NCBI GenBank assembly: GCA_964058845.1 | Contig: CAXKVR010000936.1 | Span: 118,164-182,163 of the forward strand | Length of the DNA: 64,000 bases | Direction of reading: 5' to 3' | From: Carex sylvatica | Lineage: Eukaryota; Streptophyta; Magnoliopsida; Poales; Cyperaceae | In this document: piece by piece, positions 23,968-36,430 of the stretch | How the letters are laid out: each line of letters opens with the position of its first letter | Numbering within the stretch: position 1 is the first letter of the stretch | Notes under the pieces: generated by a model | Seen by the model: the letters and a program-made list of their open reading frames with translations, nothing else | What the model was told of the DNA's origin: nothing | Database searches by the model: none | Made by a program: the position numbers and the translations under genes

Positions 23968-25880
23968 CAATTAATAGGAGTACGCAATATATTCTGTTTG
24001 TATCGAGTCAAACATTTGCCTATGTTAACTAGATATGACTTCTGAAACTTAACAACAGGATAACCATCTATCAATGTGCACCCGAACTAAAAATAATATG
24101 TACGTATATAGAGTACAACATCCTCTGATTATCTGACATAACGGAAAGTCAATTCATCTGTCTATAATTCAAAAGTTATATTTACCATTAGAACAATTTG
24201 TATGCTCAAGCATTGAATAGACCAGTAGAGTATGTGGCTGGTTCATACAACATTCACAATACACCAAGAATGTGATGTTGAGCATGACAGATCTAAGCAA
24301 ATAGGTTTTGGGTACAAAAGAATATTGAACAATGAATTTCAAAACAGTGTAAAACAAAGATAGAATGCGTACATTTGGTGCCATGATCAAACCCCAGCCT
24401 GGGTAACATTTCACAATGCTAATGAACCACATATAATGTGGCAATGACCTGCCTACTATTAACACAACGTTGTCAGGATCCAGATTATATTGTAGTGCCA
24501 TTTCATTATCTCTAATCAAAGTCTACTAATTTAATTGCAAAATCTTCGGACTAACTAAAACATGAGGGATAGTTATTGGGCAAACTAACAATTGTCTCGA
24601 GGGAATACAGTATAAACTTTCTAAAATGTGAAGATGAAATCCTTTTTGGCATTTTCAAAACAATTTCTCGAGGCAAAATAACATCACAATACACCAAGTA
24701 GGGACAAATTAACCATTCGAACACTTAACTATATATGTTCTAATTTAATCTTACGCCAATATAAATGTAGAAATATTTTTAGGGCTCTGTTCTGCTTTGG
24801 GTGCCTAGAAGGTGAGGATCATGGTGACATCAGAGGCCAATGTTGGGAGATTCAGCTAGGACTTATCTCATATTACAACCATCCTTCTCGTTTCAGGTCG
24901 GACCATCACCTAAGCCCCGGATCAACCAACCAAGTATGAAGAAGAAGAAAAATATAGTGAAACAAAAGAAAAAGATAGATAAGAGAGGACATAACCTCAG
25001 CCAATGAATTACACATGATGAGTCAGCAACGAACTTATGTTGCGTCCAAGTCGACAAAAAGGCAAAACAGAAGTTATGACTGGTTTCCACTGGATTTTAA
25101 AAAAAATTGTTTAAAATGTGAGTTCAGCAATTTTACCTGAGTGGAGGTTTGTCTATGCGTGAACCCTGCCATGTTTTCATCCTTCTTACCCAGCTCTAGA
25201 CATACACACAAATTACACAAATATTTTAATGATACAAACTTAAATTTATTGAGTAAAAGTAAAGACAACACTCATCTTTAATTTATTCCTTGCGAGCTAT
25301 TGTGCTTAATATACCGAGAGGTCTCTGTAGGCTACAAACGCCACCGTTTGCTCCTGCAATAAAAAGATTTAACGGTTAAAAGGAAACCTGATTAGGAACA
25401 TATTGTGATAATACCAAATAAAAAAAAAAAAAATTTCATAGTGAATTTAGATCTGTGAAAAAATTATTAACAATACCTGGGCTCAGATTGTACTTTAACT
25501 GTGATAGATTTCATCACATGACACCTACACAAAGTAGAAAGATATTGCAAATAGATAAACAATCGTCAAAAAAAGAAGAAATAATATGGAGATATGGAGA
25601 TATGAACCATTTCTATTTGATCGAAAGAAGGAACATAGAAGTTTGTACTACCTGCACCAACAAAGTTTTTACTGACAATATAGAACTATAATATTATGGG
25701 GTGCACGTGTTGCCATGACTAACTTCTTATCTAAAGGCAAGAGGTGATAGATCTGACAAATTAGGGGAAATATATTTTCTAAGTTAATTGTTATTTTCAC
25801 GCAGACCTTCTGTAGCTTTGTAAGTAGTGCATCCGTTGTTCCACTATCAAGTAGTACACACTACATTTTAAATAAAATTC
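23968..25880 (-). repeat. Gene-fragment array unit I
   Basis: From low to high coordinate: a block encoding VGRSLPHYMWFISIVKC (about 24375-24470), a block reading SPxLNLPTLASDVTMILT (about 24812-24878), KKDENMAGFTHRQTSTQ with a donor CAG then GTAAAA (about 25141-25197), and TTGCAG plus GAGCAAACGGTGGCG (about 25308-25358). The same order recurs in units II-IV. Differences between units are mostly amino-acid changing or add stops, so the copies are decaying. The parent gene is not recognised. Confidence 0.7.
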
Positions 25881-25883
25881 AGC

Positions 25884-27410
25884 TGGTCAATTAATAGGAG
25901 TACGCAACATATTATGTTTGTATCGTGTAAGACATTTGCCTATGTTCACTAGATATATGACTTCTGAAACTTAACAACAATGATAACCATCTACCAATAC
26001 CCACCCGAAATAAAAATAATATGTACATCTATAAAGTACAACATCCTCTGATTATCTGACATAATGGCAAGTCAATTCAGTACACATACTGACCAAAGGC
26101 TAATGTTTCGTATAATATAATAACCAGCTCCCAAAGTGCACCAGAAATTATAAAAGAAAAATAAGCAATACCTCATTATAATGTACCATCCACTTATTTC
26201 TTGACATCTCAGTGCTAATTTCCTAACAAGAAACAAAAAAAAAACCAATTAAAACAATGCATGCACACTTCAATATCTGAAACAACCAAGTTATTTATTA
26301 AATTACGAGATCCCCGGTACAATTCATTTATCTATAATACAAAAGTTAGATTTACCATTTGAACATTTTGTATGCTCAAGCATTGAATAGACCAGTATGT
26401 AAGTCTGCAGAGTATTTGGCTGGTTCATACAACATTCATAATACACCAAGGATGGGATGTTGAGCATGACAGGTATACGCAAATTGGTTTTGTGTACAAA
26501 ACAAGTTCGAACAATGAATTTCAAAACAGAAAAAAAATAAAGATAGAATGCGTACTTTTGGTGCCATGATCAAACCCCTGCCATTATAACATTTCACAGT
26601 GCTAATGCACCACATATGATGTGGCAATGACCTGCCTACTGCTAAAATGCTACTGTTAACACAATGTTGCCATGACACATTATATTGTGGGGCTCTATTC
26701 TGCCTGGGTGCCACAAAACATAGAAGGTGAGGATCTTGGTGACAACAGAGACCAATGTTGGGAGATTCAGCTCAGGACTTATCTCAGCTTATAGCCATTC
26801 TTCTCGTTTCAGGTCTGACCATCACCTAAGCTTGGATCAACCAACCAAGGCAGAGAAAGAAATAAATATAGTGAAACAAAGTAAAACAATATATAAGAGA
26901 GGAGGAGATAACCTCAGCCAAAGAATTCCACATGAAAAATCAACAACAATCTAACATGAGCATCCAAGTCGACAAAAAGACAAAAGAGACAAGTTATGAT
27001 AGGTTTCCACTGAATTTTAGAAAATAATTTGTTTAAAATCTGTGTTCAGCAATATAAACCGAGGGGAGGCTTGTCGAGGAGTGTACCCTGCCATGCTTTC
27101 ATTCTTTTTTCCTAGCTCTACACAAATAAACAAAAATTACACAATTGTTTTAATGATATAAACTTAAATTTATTGAGCAAAAGTAAAGAAGACACTAATC
27201 TTTAATTTATTACATGCGAGCCATTGTGCTCAATCTACCGAGAGGTCTCTATAGGCTACGAACGCCACAGTTTGCTCCTGCAATAAAAATATTTAAGGGT
27301 TAAAAGCAAACCTGACTAGAAACATATTGGGATAATACTGATAGTGAATCTAGATCTCTGATACAATTATTAACCTTATCTGAGCTCGTATTGTACTATT
27401 AACGGTGATA
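25884..27410 (-). repeat. Gene-fragment array unit II
   Basis: Starts with CAATTAATAGGAGTACGCAA as unit I does. Contains the LPHHMW block (about 26560-26655), the ISPELNLPTLxxxVTKILT block (about 26725-26796), the AGYTPRQASPR block (about 27063-27118) and the GAGCAAACTGTGGCG acceptor block (about 27238-27284). Confidence 0.7.
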
Positions 27411-28565
27411 GATTTCATGTGGCTGGTTCATACAACATTCACAATACACCAAGAATGTGATGTTGAGCATGACAGAGCTATGCAAATTGGCTTTGGGTAC
27501 AAAGGAAGATTGAACAATGAATTTCAAAATAGTATAAAACAAAGATATAATACGTACATTTGGTGCCATGATCAAACCCCAGCCAGTAGAACATTTCACA
27601 ATGCTAATGAACCACATAAGATGTGGCAATGACCTGCCTACTGTTAACACAACGTTGTAAGGACACAGATTATATTGTAGTGCCATTTTATTATCTCTAA
27701 TCAAAGTCTACCAATTTAATTGCAAAATCTTCGGACTAACTAAAACATGAGGGATAGTTATGGGGCACAAAAACAATAGTCTCGAGAGAATATAGTTTGA
27801 ACTTTCTAAAATGTGAAGATTTAATCCTATTTGCCATTTTCAAAACAATTTGTCGAGGGAAAATAACATCACAATACACCAAGTAGGGACAAATTAACCA
27901 TTCGACCACTTAACTATATATGCTATAATTTAATCTTACGCCTATATAAATGTAGAATGACATTTGGGGCACTGTTCTGCTTCGGGTACCACAAAGCGGT
28001 GAGGATCTTGGGGACATCAGAAGCCAATGTTGGGAGATTCAGCTCAGGACTTATCTCAGTCTACAACCATCCTTCTTGTTTCAGGTCTGACCATCACATA
28101 AGCTTGAATCAACCAACCACGTAAGAAGAAGAAAATAATATAGGGAAACAAAGGAAAATAGATAAGAGAGGACATAACCTCAGCCAAAGAATTACACATG
28201 ATGAGTCAGCAACGAACTTACATGACCATCCAAGTCAACAAAAAGGCAAAAAAGAGAAGTTATGACTGGTTCAACTGGATTTAAAAAAAAATTCTTTAAA
28301 ATCTGTGTTCGGCAATATTACCTAAGTGGAGGCCTATCGAGGTGTGTACCCTGCCAAGCTTTCATTCCTCTTTGCTAGCTCTACACAAATAAACACAAAT
28401 TACACAAATGTTTTAATGATATAAACTTAAATTTATTCAGTAAAAGTAAAGAAGACACCTATCTTTAATTTATTCCATGCGAGATGTTGGCTCAATATAC
28501 CGAGAGGTCTCTGTAGGCTACAATCGCCACAGTTTGCTCCTGCAATAAAAAGATTTAACAGTTAT
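27411..28565 (-). repeat. Gene-fragment array unit III
   Basis: Contains the LPHLMWFISIVKC block (about 27560-27650), ISPELNLPTLASDVPKILT (about 27995-28066), a GYTPR block with an in-frame stop (about 28325-28380), and the GAGCAAACTGTGGCG block (about 28500-28548). The junction with unit II cuts into GATAGATTTCA at about 27412. Confidence 0.7.
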
Positions 28566-29800
28566 AATACAAAATGTGAAGATGAAATCCTATTTTCCAT
28601 ATTCCAAACAATTTCTCGAGGCAAAATAACATCACAATACAAAGTAGGGACAAATTAACCATTTAAGCCCTGAACTATATATGTTCTAATTTAAATCATA
28701 CGCATACATATATGTAGAATTACAATGGGGTCTCTGTTCTTCTTTCGATACCACAAAATGTAGGTGAGGATCTTGTGACATCAGAAGCCAATGTTGGGAG
28801 ACTCAGCTGAGGAATTAACTAAGCTTGCAACCACCCTTCCTGTTTCATGTCTGACCATCACCTATGCTCAACCAACAATGGAAGAGAGAAAAAATATAGT
28901 GAAATAATTAAAAAGACAGAAAAGAGAGGACATAATATCAGCCAAAGAATTACACATGATGAGTCAGCAACAAACTTACATTAGCATCCGAGTCGACAAA
29001 AATTTAAAACAGAGATGTTATGACTAGTTTCCACTGGATTTTAAAAAAATCTGTGTTCGGCAATATTATTTGAGTGGAGTCTTGTCGAGACGTGTATACT
29101 GCCAACCTTTCATTCTTCTTTTCCCAGCTCTACACAAATAAACACAAATTACACAAAAGTTTTAATATTATAAGCTTAAATTTATTGAGTAAAAGTAAAG
29201 AAGGCACTCATCTTTAAATCTATTGAGTAAAAGTAAACACAAATTACACAAATATATCAAGAGCTCTGTAGGCTACAGTCGCCACAGTTTGCTCCTGTAA
29301 TAAAAAGATTTAACAGTTAAAAATAAAACAAGATTAGAAACATATTTCGATAATAACAAATAAATAAATAAACATATTTTGATAGTGAATCTAGATCTAT
29401 GATACAATTATTAACCTTATATGAGCTCATATTGTACTAATAATTGTGATAGATTTCAGCACATGACACCTACATAAAGTAGAAAGATCATGGAAATAGA
29501 TAAACAATCGACAAAAAAGAAGAAAGAATGATATGAACCATTTCTATTTGATAGAAAGAAGAAACATAGAATTTTGTACTACCTCCACCAACAATTTTTT
29601 TACTGACAATATGGAACTATTTAGCAAGTATTATGGGGTGCCACCTGTTGCCATGACTAACTTCTCATTTAAAGGCAAGAGGTGATAGATCTGATAAATT
29701 AGGGAAATACATTTTCCATGTTAATTTTTGTTTTCACGCAGACCTTCAGTAGCTTTGTAAGCAGTACATCCTCGTGCTAGTTTCCTAACATAAAACAAAA
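28566..29800 (-). repeat. Gene-fragment array unit IV (lacks the first block)
   Basis: Has the SPELNLP-type block in degraded form (about 28762-28830), the exon block near 29072-29130, and the GAGCAAACTGTGGCG block (about 29262-29300). The LPHxMWF block is missing. It also has an internal duplication of TTATTGAGTAAAAGTAAA (about 29174 and 29222). Confidence 0.65.
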
Positions 29801-30299
29801 AACAACCCAAATTAAAACAAAGCAGGCACGTGATCTGATTTGCCAACATAACAAGAAGTCAATTAAACAAAAGGTCAATGTTTCGCATAATATGATAACC
29901 AGCTACCAAAGTGCACCATAAATTAGAAGAAGAAAAAGGCTATACCTCTTTATACTGTAACATCCTCTTATTACGTGGCATTGCAATCAGTCAAGTCAAC
30001 ACAAATGACAGATTTGGAATGAATGGCTACTCCTAACCTCGTGCTTCTTTCCTAACCAAAAACAAAAAAAACACTCGATAAAGGAAAACAATATTAGAAA
30101 CATAGTGGTGATAATAAAAGAGAAAAAGTTCTTCTGAGGATGCATTAAGATCTCCTATTTGTTACGTTATTCTATTTGGTAACATTATGTCATCATCCAC
30201 TCAAATAGAGAAATCTACAACATATTGTATGCTAAAAGAAAACCAGAATAACGGTAGTAGTGAAATTCCAGAGATTCTTAACCTGATCTTGTCTGGAAA

Positions 30300-30975
30300 A
30301 AACGTGATTGTACTATTTAACTGTGAAAGATTTCAGCCTATGACACCTACACGGTATAAAGTTACTACAAATAGATAAACACTCAATAAAAAAAGAGACG
30401 TCAAAAATAGACTACAGTAGAAGCCTAAAACTAAAAGATGAAAGAACAAATATGAATCGTTTCAATTTAAACAAAAGAAGGACAATATTAAGTTCGTACT
30501 GCCTCTATCCACAAAGCTTTTAATGACTATTTGAGAGTAGGTTCGATGGGGCATTGCACCTACTTTTAGGTTCAATTAGCTCTAACACCGTAAGATTAGC
30601 ATTAAGATCTGTGCGCACGAAAATTGATACAGATGCGCACGAATTTTAATATGGACCGCACGAATCTTGATGCCATCGGATAGTCACTACACCGATCGAA
30701 CCGAAGTAGGTCATCGGACCTACTCTGAACACTTAAATTTCTACACAGAAAAAAATCTCGTAAAAGCATAAAAACACGATACACCGCTAGAACCGAAGTC
30801 GAACCGAAGTAGGTCATCGGACCTACTCTGAACACTTTCATGACAGTATACTATGATAGATTTCAGCATATGACGCCTACACAGTGAAAAAAAATTCTCG
30901 TAAAAGCATAAGAACTCGATAAAAGAAGAAACGTCAAAATATACTATGATAGATTTCAGCATATGACGAACAGAT
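30300..30975. repeat. Shuffled short repeats at the array edge
   Basis: GATAGATTTCAGCxxATGAC occurs near 30326, 30853 and 30947. The right end of the GTAGGTCC MITE (ATCGGACCTACTCTGAACAC) occurs twice, at about 30712 and 30817. The block ends AAAAAxxTCTCGTAAAAGCA occur at about 30752 and 30889. This is a small patchwork of local duplications. Confidence 0.6.
30533..30733. mobile_element. GTAGGTCC-type MITE, third copy
   Basis: Left GAGAGTAGGTTCGATGGGGC, right GTAGGTCATCGGACCTACTC. It shares interior AGCATTAAGATCTGTGCGCA and GCACGAATCTTGATGCCATC with the copies at 15.7 and 21.8 kb. The right end is copied again at about 30800-30830. Confidence 0.6.
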
Positions 30976-30999
30976 CTACGAGAAAATAATCTTCAGTAT

Positions 31000-31340
31000 C
31001 AAGAAATACAACGGAAATGAAATAAACTGAGAGAACAAACATAAATCTAAGCCAATACCTACATTTTGTATTTTAATGTTTTTTTTGCTCCTTGAAATTA
31101 AAAGACTACGAGCAAAAGAAGAAAAAAAAACACTAGCAGTATTTCTTGCCAGATCTGGTCTTCCGTTGAACAGAGCGTCGGATGAGTTGGCAAATCACCG
31201 TGCGCGGCTCACGGCGGCTGAGAAATCGATGCTTCAATGGTTGAGGCACGGTAGAAGATGAATTTGGGAAATGGCGAGGGAAAATGGATTTGGGGAAGGA
31301 ACACGGACTGGAGAGTGGAGAGTTACTGGTAGCTTGTTTA
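31000..31340 (-). promoter_or_regulatory. Leader-like, relatively GC-rich block
   Basis: The most GC-rich part of the neighbourhood (GTGCGCGGCTCACGGCGGCT at about 31180). It ends with GGACTGGAGAGTGGAGAG, close to the leader-like block near 23740. It sits at the 5' side of the minus-strand fragment array and may be the original transcription start region of the parent gene. No start codon is assigned. Confidence 0.3.
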
Positions 31341-31399
31341 ACACGACTAGAGGGACGGTCTCTTATTGGAAAATGTGTCAGTGAAAATATTCTTTAATT

Positions 31400-32745
31400 A
31401 ATAAGCGGTGAAAAAAGATACGGAGAAAAGATACGGCAAGATATCGAATACGAATCCTCTGAGGTACCTCATATCTCTCGTTAATTTTTATAAAAATCAC
31501 AACCGTTGAAATACGTTCTGCACGAATCTCTAAGCTTAAATGATACTGGCTACCTACGTTATCCCCAAATAGGAACCGGCCACGTTGGTCACACAAAATA
31601 AATATCAGGTATCTGATATCTCAGAGGATACGCACTCGAGAAGAATCGAGATACTTTCGGAAATCTTTATGCATTACGGATATTTTAATTAAATATTCAT
31701 CTTTATACAAGTGTTATACTGTTCGATAAATAGCTGATAATATTTTTAAAACAGTAATGTACACTACAAATATTTATGGAGTATATATTTTGATCAATCC
31801 TAAAAAAACTTTAACAATATAAAATGAGATGAACGTGTCTTTTTTTTCATTTAACGGGTCCATTTTTATTTTTGAAAAAAAAAAATTTGTGGATCAATAA
31901 AATTTTATTAAACAAAATAAGTACATAGAAAATTCTAAAGTAGCTATTAGTAAATATAAATATTACTAAAGAACAAAGTATTTTATTTCAAATATTAAAG
32001 CAACACACAGTATCATGATTCTTTTGATAAATTAAGCAAATACTGTGAATTTATCTTTATATGACAACAAGTATTATAAATTAAATTGAAATTAAAAGAG
32101 AATAATTAAATCTTTAAAGAATGTTTGAAGAGTGTACGACATTAAACTTATCAATTGAATTACTCTAAAATTTTCAAAATTTCTACATGGATTAAGATTT
32201 TATTAACAAACTTTTGATTTATTTTGTTATGTTATGTCATAATGACCGAAATGTACTAGGAGCGTCTCAATTACAACGATCGTAATTAAAGAAATTAAAA
32301 ACAGTTATAAGCTAATATATGGAAATTAAGTTGGTTTTAATTTCTAAATTTGAACATCAATAAAATGAAATTTTAGTGTCTTTTATATTAGTCTCCTCTT
32401 ATATTTTACTTTTAAAATAAAAACGACTCTTTTTTCGCAACATGTCAATTAGAATATGCCTTAAAAAAAATTTATTTTCTAGCAATTGTTGTACATCCCA
32501 AAAATTAAAATAGAATATGACACCTTGAATTGAAAATGAGAATGACGACACTATTATAGACATTAGCTGAGGGAGGTGTGCCAAGTGGCGAAGAATGAAA
32601 TTGTGTTTTATTACATAAGATTCATCATGCTTGTTTTAATTCTTATAGATGCAAAACTCGAAACATGTGCCACATGCATGCAATCATTTTGTATTAACCG
32701 CACAACAATCATAATTTATCCATAAATATGTTACTTATATATGCA
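31400..32745. other. AT-rich interval with no supported gene
   Basis: Nothing recognisable. ATCTGATATC-type short palindromes occur near 31610. Confidence 0.45.
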
Positions 32746-32747
32746 TT

Positions 32748-33060
32748 AGAGGTGAAAACGGTATGGATAATATCTGATTCGTATTCGATTTATATTCAAT
32801 ATCCGAATATCCGAATATCCGAATATCCGTGTGGATAGGATACTGATATGGTTTTACGTTTCAATTATCTGTATCCAAATAGTAGATATATACCATATAT
32901 TTTAATATATATCATAAAAAATTTATGTTATTATCATTATAATTAGATAAATATTATGAAATTTAATATTTTTAATATTATTTTAATAAATATCCGATCT
33001 GATCCGAATTTGTATCTGTATCAGTCTGATATCTGCTCCGTATCCATATCCAAAAAAATG
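32748..33060. mobile_element. Eroded copy of the GTGAAAACGG hAT-type MITE
   Basis: Left AGAGGTGAAAACGGTATGGA, interior ATCCGAATATCCGAATATCC (a short tandem of ATCCGAAT), right TCCGTATCCATATCC. It parallels the element at 6595-7374 but the right end is lost. Confidence 0.5.
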
Positions 33061-33264
33061 AAAAAAACACTCGTCTAATTATTATTTAATTTACATGAGG
33101 ATTAAGATTCTGAATTTTAATGTAAGCTAGCTAGTCATCTATTTTTTTAATGCTAAAATTTAAACTTTTTAAAAACACTCGTGTTTAGTTTGTTTATACG
33201 CGCGCACGGATCCAAGTGATGAATCGGAAGCTGATATGGTGTGCGAAATGAACTTGCTAATTAA

Positions 33265-33690
33265 TTATCTAAATCCAAACCGTTCATGTTGTTCTCTATA
33301 TTAATATGTGCTTGGAGATCAAATTTTATATTTTTTGAAATTTTTTTACTATTTATTAAGCCACTTTGAAAATCGCTGATCCAACGATAACAGTAAAATT
33401 AAAAGACATCATTGGATCAGCGATTTTCAAAGTGGCTTAATAAATAATAAAAAAATTTCAAAAAAATATAAAATTTGGTCTCCAATAACATATTAATATG
33501 GAAAACAAGATGAACGGTTTGGATCGATCATTTGGACTTTAAATCTGGTGATTTATGCTCCAATGTACAAAAATGCATATTAATATGGAAAACAAGATGA
33601 ACGGTTTGGATCGATCATTTGGACTTTAAATCTGGTGATTTATGCTCCAATGTACAAAAATGCATATGCATTGCAATGTACCATAGCCCA
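33265..33690. mobile_element. Long-hairpin element, arm type 1, left end lost, internal duplication
   Basis: Contains both core arms (AACCGTTCATGTTGTTCTC on the left, AACAAGATGAACGGTTTGG on the right) around a CTGATCCAACG loop. An 88-bp tandem duplication (33487-33574 and 33575-33662) repeats ATTAATATGGAAAACAAGA through TCCAATGTAC. The right end GCATTGCAATGTACCATAG matches arm type 1. A (TA)n run follows (33691-33710). Confidence 0.7.
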
Positions 33691-33710
33691 TATATATATA
33701 TATATATATA

Positions 33711-34113
33711 GAGTAAGACTAGGGTGTTATAGGTTGCATAGAGAGCTACGGTGCTACGGTTCAATATTCGACTTTTCAAAATTCTAACGGTCGATCTGAA
33801 TCGTTCATCTTGTTCTCCATTTTAATATGTGTTTAGAGACCAAATTTTATATTTTTTGGAAATTTTTTACTATTTTTTTAAATAGGTAGAAAATCACTTG
33901 ATTTAAAAAATTCTGCACCATTCAGATATTTGATTTTATAACTATCTAAAAAAATAGTAAAAAAATTTCAAAAAATGTAAAGTTTGGTCTCCAAACACAT
34001 ATTAATATGGAGAACAAGATGAACAATTCAGATCGACTGTTAGGATTTTAAAAACTCAAATATTGAGCTGTAGCACCGTAGTCCTCTATGCAACCCATAG
34101 CACCCTAACCTTA

Positions 34114-34116
<3 letters not shown>
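33711..34116. mobile_element. Long-hairpin element, arm type 3, different inner loop
   Basis: Left GAGTAAGACTAGGGTGTTAT, right CCATAGCACCCTAACCTTAC then (TC)n and (TA)n. The outer arms (GGTTGCATAGAGAGCTACGG) differ from types 1 and 2. The middle core (CGTTCATCTTGTTCTCC, TTAATATGTGT, GAGACCAAATTTTATATTTT) is shared. The innermost part (AAATCACTTGATTTAAAAAA, CACCATTCAGATATTTGATT) replaces the CCAACGGT loop of the others. It abuts the preceding element through a (TA)n tract. Confidence 0.75.
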
Positions 34117-34146
<30 letters not shown>

Positions 34147-34616
34147 GAATGTGGGTACAATTAATATTTCCATTTAATAATTAAATTTCCATTTAAATAA
34201 ATTAATTCATGCATCTAACGACCGCTTAGTGAATTTGAACATATCTTATCTTAGTGCATGTAGAACGATTGGAGTATACGTATAGTACTCTCTTTTTAGG
34301 TTTATCATTTTTACTTTGGTTCGTTGCACAAATTAAATCAGTAAGCAACGTTTTTACTATTAGAGAAAATTAAGCAACGTTGGTATAATTAAATCCAACT
34401 GTAGAATAATTTTTATTTTAACTAATTCACGAATCATCTTTAATTCTTTAATTGTAAGAAAGTTGTTAATTTTTTGTATAAAATCTTGTTGATGTAAATA
34501 TGTACGTTTTGTACTTGTTTTGTCGAATTTGCATCCTCGCAGTTAGATATCTCAAAAGTTGAAACAAGTTGTGCACAATAATACTCCTTTGCGCTATCCC
34601 CCGATAGGCACCGTAC

Positions 34617-34727
34617 GGAGTTGGAGTAGGTCTGATGTCCATGGACCTACTTTGATTCGATGGGTGTTGTGACCATCCAATTGCATCAAGATTCGTACAC
34701 TCTATATTAAAATCCGTGCGAGTTCCT
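34617..34727. mobile_element. Truncated GTAGGTCC-type MITE
   Basis: Left half only: GGAGTAGGTCTGATGTCC, TGACCATCCAATTGCATCAA, AAAATCCGTGCGAGTTCC. It stops at an A-run where a GC-rich block begins. Confidence 0.6.
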
Positions 34728-34920
34728 AAAAAAAAAAAAAAGAGGACCGTCCGGAACCTAGGAGATCTGGTCTCTAGTGGACTGCCCCTGGCCCGGGCGA
34801 TCTGCTAGAGGATCTAGGTCGCCCGTGAACCAGGCGGTCAGGACATTTAAAAAAAAAGAAAAAAAAGAATGCAGGGGCAGTTTTTAAGAAAAAATTAGAG
34901 TATTAATAAAAATGCCCGTT
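34728..34920. repeat. GC-rich block flanked by A-tracts, member of a small dispersed family
   Basis: Contains GTCTCTAGTGGACTGCCCC, TGGCCCGGGCGATCTG and GTCGCCCGTGAACCAGG between A-rich runs, then ATTAATAAAAATGCCC. The reverse complement of about 62860-63030 shows GTCTCTAGTGGATCGCCCC with similar A/T-rich borders and the ATGCCC motif. The two blocks are therefore related and in opposite orientation. No TIR or target duplication identified. Confidence 0.45.
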
Positions 34921-36430
34921 ATAAGTATAAGCTATATAAATATATATGATAATGATACCACTCAATTGACAACTATATACGGTTGACTGGGCATATTTAC
35001 TTAATTACTTTTACTCAGCACCGAGGCAGCGTCGTTCGCTTTGTTGGAGAGTACGTGTCAGCATTCCGATGCCTAGGATTTGCTGTTCCCTGCTCGAATC
35101 AGTCCACACACGCGTTTGCTCAGGCTGACGTCGGGTCACGTGAGCCTCCTAAATCTTGTTCGGAGACATTTGAAGCTGGTTCATTGATTTTTAATTATTA
35201 ATTAGGATGCCGAGAATTTATATTTATTATGATTTCGATTTGTGTGTACAAAACAGAAATATTCAATTTTTGATATGTTGAGAAAAATTTCCTCCTTTTA
35301 AGGAGACGATTTTATTTATTGGCAACTATTTTTATAAATTTCAATGTTGACATATTTTTATAAATTTCAATGTTGATGCTTAGGATTAGTCCCAAGTGTA
35401 TAGAGTTTTAGGTGAATTCGAGCAATCTATTTTGTTTCTACATGAGATGTATTGTTGTTAAGCATGTGACATTTTAAATTTTATTAAGTTGAGAACACAT
35501 AAATGATAGATTACATGAGTATTAATTTAATTACTACATGTTAGCGGTTGACACGTTATATATATAAGAAAAACTATATTGGTTATTTTTATTTTAATGG
35601 TATATGTAATCTTTATTTATAGGGGAATATGGAAGATATATCTCATTATATATTGAATTAATCATTGGAATTGCTAAGCATGATGATCAGTACAAAATAT
35701 AGTTATTTGTGCAGACCGAACTTAAATATTAATTTCAAATAAATACTTTTTGGGTGAATTTAATACGTACATAAACTGAAAAAATAATTTGATGAGCTTA
35801 ATTTCAAATAAATACTTTTTGGGTGAATTTAATACGTACATAAACTGAAAAAATAATTTGATGAGCTTAATTTCAAATAACATTGGATTGGTTTAAATAG
35901 ACGAGTCTAAATTGTAAAAATCGAAATATTTCATGAGTAATGTCATGTAAAATCATTTTGTAAGAAGTTTATGAAATATTTTAATGCATTTATTTTTTTA
36001 TTATTCCTTTAAACGATTGAGTATATACTAAACTAAAATCATAATTTATAAATGTAATATGTATATGCATATAAATATAAAAAAAAGCCACGTTGGCGGG
36101 ACTAGATACATCACGACACGTGTGTTGTGTGTCCCGCGTTGTGATTATTCACATGACGTAGTTATCTTTTAAAAATTTGGTACGGCACAATACATCACGT
36201 TAAAGATTTGATCACGACATGATACATGGTCATGCAAGTCATGTGTAATTATGATCGTTAAATCTTGATTGAATAGTGAATATTGAATAAACTAATCTAA
36301 ATTATGAAAAAATAGTCACGATACGATTCATACGTCTTGATCATTGTTTCAAATTTAATCACAACACGTGTAAATTTGACTTAATAAAGTCAAGGTGTGA
36401 CTAATCATAGCAGATTATATTTCAACCGAA
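34921..36430. other. AT-rich interval with no supported gene
   Basis: The open stretch at 34983-35201 shows no known motif. Contains a 69-bp tandem repeat (listed separately) and a duplicated TATTTTTATAAATTTCAATG near 35330-35370. Confidence 0.45.
35731..35880 (+). repeat. 69-bp tandem repeat, about 2.2 copies
   Basis: Units start with AATTTCAAATAAATACTTTT at 35731 and 35800, with a partial third at 35869. The copies look identical, so the duplication is recent. Confidence 0.9.

Noticed and set aside
21105..23970. Possible 2.9-kb hAT-like element with GAGCTCGGCTC-rich ends
   Set aside because: TAGGGGTGCTAATGAACAGG at the left and GCTCAGCTC-rich sequence at the right are suggestive, but the ends do not align well as TIRs and no 8-bp duplication was found.
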